Assembly (NCBI RefSeq): GCF_037893015.1
Contig: NC_133658.1
Span: forward strand, 176,719,579-176,783,578
Length of the DNA: 64,000 nt
Reading direction: 5' to 3'
DNA from: Macrotis lagotis
Taxonomy: Eukaryota > Chordata > Mammalia > Peramelemorphia > Peramelidae
The notes under the pieces are model-generated. The model saw only the letters and a list, made by a program, of their open reading frames with translations. It was not told the origin of the DNA and made no database searches. The translations under genes were made by a program, and so were the position numbers. Numbering within the stretch: position 1 is the stretch's first letter; each line of letters opens with the position of its first letter. Shown here piece after piece: positions 57,239 through 64,000 of the stretch.

Positions 57239-59541
57239 TATATATATTCACTCCTTACTGAGAAGACAAGAAATACCCATTATATATATATATATAATGG
57301 GTATTTCTTGTCTTCTCAGTAAGGAGTGAAGGGAGAAAATTTAAAACCGAAAGTAAAATAAATTTACTCATTTAGTTTGGTTAGCAACTTAGTGAAACCA
57401 AGGGTAAATTTCAGAACAAGCAGCATTTGTGCATATGTAGTGTATGAGATATTATAATGAGTTTTTGGAAACTAATAGTTGTCAAAATGTATCTTGATTT
57501 CACCAAGACTTTACAAAAGCTAATGAAATTCTTTGAAATAGCATGACTGGGGCAGCTAGGTGGCACAGTGAACAGCACCAGCCCTGGAGTCAGGAGTACC
57601 TGAGTTCAAATTTGACCTCAGACACTTAATAATTACCTAGCTGTGTGGCCTTGGGCAAGCCACTTAACCCAATTGCCTTGTAAAAACCTAAAAAAAAAAA
57701 AATAGCATGACTATAATGCAGAAAGTGATAAGTTTAGAATTAGAGTCTCTGCCATTTGCCTATGTCACTTGGGCAAGTCACTTAACATTTCTCAGCCTCC
57801 ATGACTACCTGTAAAATAAAATTGTAGGACCAAATGATTGCTGAGATCCTGTCCAACTTTGACTTTATAGTGAGATAGATATGTATCATCAGCAGGAAAT
57901 TACAAATTTACGTGTTTGCCTCCCAGTTTTTTGTTTCTGGATATTTTAAATTACTTAAGACTATGCATTTTAGTGTGCTTCTAAGAATTAAATATAAAGG
58001 ATTCCACATTAAGCAGAATTGTGTACTCATTCTGTCTATCAAAGGTGATTTGTGTCTTTTAAGCAAATTGTTTCATAATTTGTTCTTTGCATTACTTTTA
58101 GATCTATCCTTCAGAATTTGGGAAGGAGAGAATGAAGGAAGAGCTTGTTCAAGGACCTAAGGAATTACAAAGTATTCCTGAAGATGCTCCTGAGAAAGAC
58201 TGGTACTAAAACTAATTTTTTTTAAAAAACAGTTTAAAAAGTTAAAATTAACAACCCAGATTCCATTATTTAAATTTTCTAATTATTTTGATAGGTTCTA
58301 AGCTAAAGTTTATTAACTGTTAAAAAAGAAGGGAGATGGGGAGTTGTCTGAGTAAATTAGTCATGATGGATTAAATCTGAAAGGATAATGGTTAAGTGAC
58401 AATATCCTGGTGAAACTTGGTTAAGCTAGTCGATGTTCTTATGAACAAAAACATATCACCTTTCACATTGTCTGTAATTCAGTCTCATCTGTACTAGTCT
58501 TGAATGCAAGATGATTTTTGGTTTTCGCAAGGCAATAGGGTTAAGTGGCTTGCCCAAGGTCCCATAGCTAGGTAATTATTAAGTATCTGAGGCTGGATTT
58601 GATCTCAGGTCCTTCTGACTCCAGGGTGGTGCTCTATCCACAAATGCATGATGATCTGTGATGATTTTCAGAAATTTTTATTTTTAGAAAAAATAGTCTT
58701 TAAACTGCTTTCTGACATAACTGAAACTACTTCCCAAAATGATTTCAGTCATAAAAGGATGATCTTACATAGTGTTAATTTCTTTTGAACCACTAGATGG
58801 AGCTGTTAGCACCAGTTAGTAAAGCTTAACAGTAAATAACTGAAAGAAACCTCAGAGTATTTAGGATCATTAAATAAAACATTCATAATCATTAGGGAAA
58901 ATTAAATTAAAGCCAATAGCAATTAGGAAAACATTTTACAACTGATGGAAAATTTGAATTTAGTGCAAATATTTTGCCAAATCAAGACTTTTTGACTATG
59001 CCTAATTTTAAACATATTTTGCTAATATTATGATTTCTTCCTGATTTCTTTTTGGAAACTATATTTGGTGATAAAAATATGTTCCTAAAGTATAATTAAA
59101 TTTGTAGATAATTGTGTATTGAATTCTCAAATTGACTTTCTAGATGCCAAATTTCATTCATAATATCGCTTGGAAAGTTTGTGACCTTCTCAAGAAAAAA
59201 TAAATTTGTTGCACTGAAGGATTTTGGGTAATAGATAAAAGCCAGATTATGAAAACCATGGTTTGAGGAAAAGTCTATTTTGTACATATTTTTCTTGGAG
59301 GATCTGTATTTATGTTTGTTTATGTTTCAAAAGTAAAGGCTTTTACTTAATTGCATGTAAATCCATTGAATATTTTTTTCTTTCATAGGACCTCTAGAGA
59401 AAAGTTAAGAGATTATCAATTCAAGAGACTAAAATACTTTTATGCAGTTGTAGACTGTGATTCTCCAGAAACTGCCAGTAAAATTTATGAAGATTGTGAT
59501 GGATTGGAATTCGAAAGTAGCTGTTCCTTTGTAGATCTGAG
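42801..59541 (+). CDS. ESF1: ESF1, 5' coding exons 2-6 (gene continues past window)
   Basis: Five coding exons join to 1331 nt in one frame (443 codons plus two bases). From memory, human ESF1 is about 851 aa in about 14 exons, so roughly half is here. The N-terminus [20 protein letters not shown], then [18 protein letters not shown] (21-38), is the ESF1 signature. After it come a Lys/Ser/Asp-rich low-complexity region (about 75-208), a highly acidic Asp/Glu stretch (about 210-305), and an RRM-like region made from exons 4-6 ([20 protein letters not shown], later [20 protein letters not shown]). ESF1 (yeast Esf1p; ABTAP) is a nucleolar protein needed for 18S rRNA maturation. The C-terminal NUC153 region would be downstream and was not found before 64000. 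The start is chosen by homology and strong context (A at -3, G at +4). Confidence 0.97.
44246..44386 (-). mobile_element. SINE, antisense, inside the L1
   Basis: Older, more diverged copy; flanks share G(A/G)CCATTTT. Confidence 0.85.
44906..44992 (-). pseudogene. 5S rRNA retropseudogene, 3'-truncated
   Basis: On the minus strand the sequence starts GTCCATGGCCATACCACC, continues GATCTCGGAAGCTAAGCAGG and stops at ACTTGGATGGG. This is about the first 87 of 120 nt of vertebrate 5S rRNA with a handful of substitutions. It is flanked by an exact 15-bp direct repeat TGACCACTCATTTCT (44891-44905 and 44993-45007) and has no A-tail, so it is a tailless retrotransposed copy in an old L1. The A-box region survives but the C-box is incomplete. 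Confidence 0.93.
45392..45549 (-). mobile_element. SINE, antisense, inside the L1
   Basis: Target duplication ATCTGCA(G/T)TTATTTTA at 45354-45369 and 45550-45565, so the L1 resumes exactly after it. A low-complexity ATTT spacer precedes the T-run. Confidence 0.93.
46470..46836 (-). mobile_element. Second antisense L1 ORF2 fragment
   Basis: Repeats the RT-region text already seen at about 45690-45960 ('gattctctaggaatctccaa', 'ttggaaaggtgtcttctaac'), so it is a separate L1 copy abutting the first. Confidence 0.7.
46837..46989 (+). mobile_element. SINE, sense, with an internal microinversion
   Basis: Normal SINE except that the segment corresponding to AGTGGATAGAGCACT reads AGTGCTCTATCCAGT (about 46855-46869), the reverse complement. 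ESF1 intron 2. Confidence 0.9.
47000..49235 (+). mobile_element. Decayed endonuclease/RT non-LTR element
   Basis: Translated fragments run in the order of a complete pol: an endonuclease end resembling [10 protein letters not shown] (about 47128-47160); [10 protein letters not shown] (about 47670); [12 protein letters not shown]-type text (about 47865); [20 protein letters not shown] (about 47990); [12 protein letters not shown] (about 48130); then [14 protein letters not shown]-type text and a C-terminal region shared with 33240-33705. Many stops and frame breaks. Clade not assigned. Confidence 0.75.
49320..49730 (+). mobile_element. L2/L3-like 3'-end remnant
   Basis: 'aacatctactagtgccaggc', 'actgtgttggaccccagaga' is the complement-type text of an old LINE end, preceded by a G-run at 49329-49336. 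Confidence 0.45.
49915..50090 (+). mobile_element. MIR-class SINE
   Basis: 'gaagacctaaattctaattc', 'gatgatgaagttgacttcaa', 'tttctagatctcaaactatg'. Confidence 0.65.
50091..50996. other. ESF1 intron 2, exon-proximal part
   Basis: No gene; about 50370-50450 carries 'tagaactcttgacttcctaa', a MIR-like scrap in sense orientation. A pyrimidine-rich stretch leads to the exon 3 acceptor. Confidence 0.4.
50997..51334 (+). CDS. ESF1: ESF1 exon 3, acidic domain (residues 209-321)
   Basis: The acceptor is AATTGCAG, the donor GAG|GTATGT, phase 0 at the end. It encodes a very acidic segment with long Asp/Glu runs (from a GAT/GAA-rich repeat at about 51140-51185), then [20 protein letters not shown] and PRADE, which is conserved in ESF1. 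Confidence 0.95.
51335..51805. other. ESF1 intron 3
   Basis: 471 bp, AT-rich, free of recognisable repeats; the shortest ESF1 intron seen here. Confidence 0.9.
51806..51919 (+). CDS. ESF1: ESF1 exon 4 (residues 322-359)
   Basis: Encodes [20 protein letters not shown] and [18 protein letters not shown] in 114 nt, near-invariant in ESF1 and resembling the first half of an RRM. The acceptor is TTATGCAG and the donor AAG|GTAAGA. Confidence 0.97.
51920..52738. other. ESF1 intron 4, first part
   Basis: No exon. Around 52030-52600 the text resembles a decayed LINE in antisense orientation, but no anchor motif is secure. Confidence 0.35.
52739..52790. repeat. (TTG)n(TTA)n microsatellite
   Basis: TTG repeats grading into TTA repeats; it gives a meaningless poly-Leu frame. 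Confidence 0.93.
52870..53019 (+). mobile_element. SINE, sense, ESF1 intron 4
   Basis: 'ggggcaactaggtggcagag' to an A-rich tail; flanks share AATCTCAA. Confidence 0.9.
53020..53876. other. Intron 4 sequence, probable old LINE
   Basis: About 53290-53570 ('catttattcacccagatttg', 'taggttgatagctgtaaata') has the style of a marsupial L1 end in antisense; low certainty. 53620-53870 resembles an old L2/L3 piece. Confidence 0.35.
53877..54023 (+). mobile_element. SINE, sense, ESF1 intron 4
   Basis: Flanked by AAACAAAATG (53865-53874 and 54024-54033). Confidence 0.92.
55731..55886 (+). mobile_element. SINE, sense, inside the decayed L1
   Basis: Exact duplication AATATCAAGGG at 55720-55730 and 55886-55896. 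The 5' end is extended into a 13-bp G run (55728-55740). Confidence 0.94.
57190..57237. repeat. (CA)n microsatellite
   Basis: About 23 CA units, directly followed by ATATATAT and the palindrome. Confidence 0.94.
57247..57330. repeat. Perfect 84-bp palindrome (42-bp arms, no loop)
   Basis: The left arm runs TTCACTCCTTACTGAGAAGA... to the central TATATATATATA, and the right arm is its exact reverse complement ending TAAGGAGTGAA. The centre is at 57288/57289. The base pair just outside (57246/57331) does not match. It sits in the L1 3' UTR in ESF1 intron 4. Confidence 0.96.
57549..57700 (+). mobile_element. SINE, sense, near ESF1 exon 5
   Basis: Duplication AATAGCATGACT on both sides (57537-57548 and 57701-57712); a recent insertion about 400 bp upstream of exon 5. 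Confidence 0.94.
57715..57875 (+). mobile_element. MIR-class SINE
   Basis: 'tcacttgggcaagtcactta', 'tgtaaaataaaattgtagga', 'gctgagatcctgtccaactt'. Confidence 0.7.
58102..58202 (+). CDS. ESF1: ESF1 exon 5 (residues 360-393)
   Basis: Encodes [20 protein letters not shown] and [13 protein letters not shown] plus two bases of Trp. The acceptor is TTACTTTTAG. The donor is CTG|GTACTA, which lacks the usual G at +5, but the frame and the conserved EKDWTSREK junction fix it. Confidence 0.95.
58516..58642 (-). mobile_element. SINE, antisense, ESF1 intron 5
   Basis: Duplication AATGCA(A/T)GATGAT at 58503-58515 and 58643-58655. The 5' end of the SINE is missing. Confidence 0.92.
58656..59388. other. 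ESF1 intron 5, remainder
   Basis: AT-rich and repeat-poor; the T-rich tract before 59388 is the exon 6 acceptor region. Confidence 0.5.
59389..59541 (+). CDS. ESF1: ESF1 exon 6 (residues 393-444)
   Basis: The acceptor is TTTCTTTCATAG and the donor AG|GTAACT, phase 2. Encodes (W)[19 protein letters not shown], then [20 protein letters not shown] and [12 protein letters not shown], the second half of the RRM-like region. The next exon (expected to start FIPDD) is not in the remaining 4.5 kb. Confidence 0.96.
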
Positions 59542-62500
59542 GTAACTCCAGTTGTACATCTTTACTGTTTGTTTTGCACATTATTATGCAACATGACTTT
59601 TTTGGACCAAGATGGAGATCTTTATTTATATTAGTTATACTTTTTCTGGTATCTCATGGTTCTCCAAAACTGAATTTTCAATCATAGAATAGATTTTATG
59701 TCACCCCCCCCAAAAAAGAAAACTGATAGTAGGAAATTTCATGATGATAGATATGAGTCATATATTCTATTTGTTTTTAATACACATATATCTCATATAT
59801 ACATGTAAATGTATATAAATGTCTTTTGTCTTTATACTTCAAGTCATCTTTTTTCCCCCCTCATTAAATCTGCCTTTGTGACAAAGAAAAATAGTTAAAC
59901 TAAAACATCAAATTCATCTGACATTGTTGTATGCAAGTTTGTCCTAAGTAGTCCTTCACTTCTCTCCCATCGTCAATCTCTATTTTCCAGGACCTTCACT
60001 GGTTTTCAGTTACTCTGGGTTCAAGATGGTATATTTTAATCTACATTCTTGTAGTCAGTGTATGCATTGTTCTCTTGATTTTGTTTATTTCACTTTGTCT
60101 TATTGCACAATAAGTGAAACTCCGTTATATTCATTCCATAGTTTTTGGTCATGTTCATTCATGTTTTGCCACATTGTTATTTTTGTTATTGGAATGGTAA
60201 CCATCTCATTTAGATGGATATGAGGTGTGGTAACTCAGTTCCTTTATTTCTGAAGGGGAACAGTAAAGGGGAATGAAAGAGCAATAGGGACTGCTCTATT
60301 GTGTGTGAATAGTGTATTAACATTGCCTTTGGGTTCTGGCACTATTTTTACAAATTGCTCAGGCTTCACTGACTCAGAACTGAAAAACTTCAGATCATTT
60401 TGAATTTCAACTCTAAGGAAACAGGAAACTGAACTACTGTACCATTTTATCTTTAGACTGTTCTTTTTTGTTGCTTAGTAAACCAGTCTGCTGTGACACT
60501 GTCAATAGAAGTCAGCTCCTTAAATGCTTAGTTTTGTTTGAGAGCTTTGTACTCAAAGTGAAATATTTCAGAAAAGGGTAAGATATATTGTTTCAAAGAC
60601 ACTGACCTTTTTAATGTTACAGTGAATTTCAGATTTAGGAAAAAAATGTTTTTCTTGAACTTTTAAGATATTTGAGTATTGAAAAAAGACTTCTCTCATC
60701 AAACAAATAAGTGAAAAATAAGTGAAAAAACTGAATTTCCTTCCCTTTCTACTTAACAGTTTACAAAAGTGGATTTTTTTTAATTCAGTTATTAACTTTC
60801 AGTCATTTTTTAAGGTTTCATTCATTTCAGATATCATGAATTGATGAAAGTTAACTTACTCTTTACAGAGTTTTCTTTTACTTGTTTATTGGGAGAGTGC
60901 CATAAAGAATTTTAAATTGTCCTAGTGGAGAGGATAGAGCCTAGAAAATGTAATTAATAGCCATGAAAAAAAATGCATTTTATTTCATTTTGTTGTATAC
61001 TACATGAACAGAACAAAATGAATTTTCTAGTGTCACACCTAAGAAAGCCCGTTTTTAATCATCCCTGAAATGCAAAAGCATTTCTTGTTAACTTGTATGA
61101 TTGTTCATTTTGGACATATTAAATATGTTTTACCAGCTAAAATCACTTATTCTTGTTAAGCCCATACACAAGCCCATCTAGTAAGAAAATTTAATTTTCA
61201 AGCTTAATACTAAAAAAACCATTCCAAAAAAAACATTTTGTGGTAGAGCATAAACCATATGCTGCCATTTGGAAATATAGTATTACTATATCTGAAAAGT
61301 ATAAGTCTTAAATATAGTCAGAGCATAGGGTAATTTCCTTTTTTTTACTACACCTTTTTCTCCTTTACATGACAACATAAGATTTTCAAAGTAACTGAAG
61401 TGAGCAAATTTGTAAAATGAAATTACTTCTGGTGGTTTTTGTACTCTTATTACTTGAGAAAGCATTGTTTTTTTCCTCCTAATTTTCGTGCATCAATTAC
61501 AAATATTTCTAAACTAATTTTTGTTTATTCTGAATTCAGCAAACATCAATAAAATGTGCATATCAAATGTACATAATATATTGGGGAAAGGCAATATTAT
61601 ACATGAAATTCTCTATGTACAGGTTGCTTTTCTTTTTAAATATATAAGTTCAACCTATAGCTTTCGAAAACGACCTGTTTGTCCATCTTTCTTTCTGGAC
61701 TTTATTCTGTTATCTTCTCTGCATTTAAAAAAAAATGCTTCTATGACGTCTTTTTTCTTTTTCTCCTTTTATGAGAAGAGAGGATTTCCCTGTTTTCCCT
61801 TCAACTTTCTACCCACCTACCCTGTTGGGAAAAAACAAAACAAAGTCGTCATATTAAATATTTGCAGTTAACAAAACAAATCTCCCTATTGTATCCAAAA
61901 ATATATTTTAGTTTATATCTTGAGTTCATCACTGTTTTATCAAGAGCAGCTAACTGGCTTCAATCATTAGTCCTGTGGAATTAAACAAATGCTATTTTTT
62001 TTTCAAATAATGCATTTCTTCTCTGTAGCATGTTGTATTGGTTTTCAAAATGCCATGATATTGATGAGTTCATCTGACCCCTGTGACAAGATGTTGAGAA
62101 AAGAAAGGCAGAATTTTTTTTAAAATCCCTCTTATACAAGATATTCTTGATTATCTGGTCAAATGTTCTACTATCATTTGGTGCATGTGTACCTACACAT
62201 ACATAGTAGATTAATAAACTATTAAGTGCTTCACCAATTTATAATCCTAGAAACAGTCTATTTTTAAGGACTGCTTACCTTAGCCCCTTGTTGATGACTT
62301 CATTAGCTGAAGCAATCCATGAGACAAAATTTTAAAATGCCCCTTAGTCCTGCACAGCCCCTTCTAGCTCTGCAGTGACCAAGTGGCAGAATTTGTCAGA
62401 ATAGTGAAAAAGGAAGCAGAAGATTTTGAGAATCTCTAAGGTTAGGGGCCATTGATCAACTTTAGCTGCTGGTGCTTTAGAATCTGAGACCACTAAGTAG

Positions 62501-63745
62501 ACATGTTCTTAGAGAAATTCAATTGGTATCAATTTTGACATTTTCTCGATAAAGTCACAAGAGTAAGGAAAGTTGGAGTAAGGCAGGGATAGCTTACAAA
62601 ATCTTCTTGGAAGGGTAACTAAAGGAGTTGTAGAAATTGGTTTTACTGTGTGTGCATAAGTGAAAAGAAACATTTCATTTTGAACGTCTTTTATGGCAGT
62701 GATTTAAGAAAAAGTTTTGTTAAAACATCATAGTAAACATCCATTAGAACTTGGCAAGACCCTCCAAATTAAATCAACATACTTGGATAATTCAATGAAT
62801 TCCCTTTAAAGGTAGTAAACATAGAGGAGGACTTCAAATTCTTGTCTTGAATATAAGCATAAGACTTCTGTGTAGATTACAAGACTTAAACATCACCCAT
62901 TCCTTACTCTAAAACTTCATATGCCAACATATTTGCCTGTGATCAGCACAGACTAAGAGATTTATAAATGAGCAGAAATGATTTATTTGTATCCTCAAAA
63001 CCATTTCTATTCAGCTATTTGTGTGTAAGCAGATCATCAACTTGTTAGAGAGAAGTTCAAAATCAATATGAAGCCACATGAAACAAAAATGGAGTGTGTG
63101 CTTAAAACAACTTCAGCCTCATTGTTTTAAGCAAGTTGTTGATCCCAAATAATGCGAAAAAATAGATAAAGGGATCTGTAGTATCCCTATAAAAATTGTC
63201 TTATTGAAGTTTAACTGGTGTAAGTCTGTTGTCGTAGTGAAGATTTTTTTTAAAAGGCAAAAAACACCTACTCTAGAGTCAAGCAGAAAGAGATAACAAC
63301 TTCTCTCATTATAAGCCTCCTCTTATTTAAATTAATCTTCTTGAGAAGAGGTACTGTCATCACCATCATCACCCTGCTTCTTAGCATAGTATTTGGCAAA
63401 TAGTAAGTTATTCATGAAAATTTTTTTCATTCATCCATTCTTGCTATTTCTTGTGTATAATACTTAGTCTCCTAACTCTACTTCTTTTCAATGAATGGTC
63501 TCTCTTCCTATAATACACACCTTGCTTACCTCCATATCTCATTTATATACATGTAATTGGAAACCTTTGCTTTTAAAACATAAATACAACTCCTCTAAAA
63601 AAAGTATATACAAATTAGTCTCTTCAAAGAACACCTGTAGAAAATTCATTCTTGATCCATCTAGTTCAGAGTTTTTTAACCTTGGTTCTCAGAATTTTTT
63701 AAAACAATATTTTGATACTTGTATTTCAATATAATTGGTTTCTCT
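59542..63745. other. ESF1 intron 6 (continues past the window)
   Basis: 4.2 kb with no exon and none of the common SINEs. About 59820-60230 ('caagtcatcttttttccccc', 'attcattccatagtttttgg') could be an old LINE. The remainder is AT-rich and unassigned; no RNA gene recognised. Confidence 0.45.
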
Positions 63746-63749
63746 TATA

Positions 63750-63860
63750 ATTTTTTTTGGCAAGGCAATTGTGCCTTGCCCAGGATCACACAGCTAGTAA
63801 GTGTCAAGTGTCTGAGACCAGAATAGAGGTCAGATCTTCCAAGACCGATACTGCCATGTT
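63750..63860 (-). mobile_element. MIR-class SINE, antisense
   Basis: 'ggcaaggcaattgtgccttg', 'gatcacacagctagtaagtg', 'tctgagaccagaatagaggt'; a diverged copy. Confidence 0.65.
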
Positions 63861-64000
63861 ATCTTATATATTTGTTTTATGCATTTCAAACATTATTGTG
63901 AGTAGATCCATGGCTATCAAAGATGTCCATAGCTAAAAAATTTTAAGAACTCCTATTCTTGCTGTTCCCACTCCCTGTTCTTTTTTTTTCATTTTGTATA

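Larger units (their letters stand above)
54150..57375 (+). mobile_element. L1, near full ORF2, heavily decayed
   Basis: A run of L1 ORF2 text in sense order: 'cagtttaatcacaattgggg'-type endonuclease end, RT motif [16 protein letters not shown] (about 55250-55295), a degraded FADD box (about 55350), then 'atgcaaattaaaattactct' and 'cacctcacacccatcaaatt' (about 56530-56570) for the C-terminus, and a 3' UTR to about 57360. Interrupted by a SINE, a CA repeat and a palindrome. Frame is lost many times. Confidence 0.8.

Noticed and set aside
59542-63745. Search for the next ESF1 exon (expected to begin FIPDD)
   Set aside because: No acceptor followed by that peptide was found, so the exon is taken to lie beyond the window.

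Overview
This is nuclear DNA from a mammal, almost certainly a marsupial. The window is saturated with one tRNA/MIR-like SINE (core 'ggtggcgcagtggatagag' and 'cacttaaccccattgccttg', A-rich tail) of the kind abundant in marsupials, and with L1, RTE-type, L2 and L3/CR1 LINEs. The exact SINE tail ('ttaataattacctagctgtg') suggests an Australian, perhaps dasyurid-like, marsupial; that is inference. No prokaryotic genes, operons or CRISPR arrays are present.

Two host genes are visible, in divergent head-to-head arrangement across a CpG island at about 40.98-42.06 kb. On the minus strand is a complete 11-exon NDUFAF5 (start codon 41322, stop codon 10462). All splice junctions were read by hand and the 1026-nt coding sequence is open, giving 341 aa. 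It is a mitochondrial complex I assembly factor with a SAM-dependent methyltransferase fold. On the plus strand is the 5' half of ESF1: a non-coding exon 1 near 41.57-41.66 kb and coding exons 2-6 (42801-59541, 444 codons). ESF1 is a nucleolar pre-rRNA processing factor, and its remaining exons lie beyond the window. The shared promoter would couple a ribosome-biogenesis gene and a mitochondrial assembly gene.

Layout: 1-10.4 kb is the 3' flank of NDUFAF5, with a 3.2-kb HAL1-like LINE that has three SINE-derived units in its 3' part, old L3 sequence and a 5'-truncated L1. 10.4-41.3 kb is NDUFAF5, with introns full of L2, L3/CR1, MIR and SINE copies. 41.3-41.7 kb is the bidirectional promoter. 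41.7-64 kb is ESF1: intron 2 holds antisense L1s, a tailless 5S rRNA pseudogene and a decayed non-LTR element, and intron 4 holds a decayed L1 with a perfect 84-bp palindrome in its 3' end.

I found no new multi-gene system. The most noteworthy items are the palindrome, the HAL1-like element, the 5S retropseudogene, a microinversion inside a SINE, a 55-bp alternating purine-pyrimidine tract and two non-consensus splice donors.
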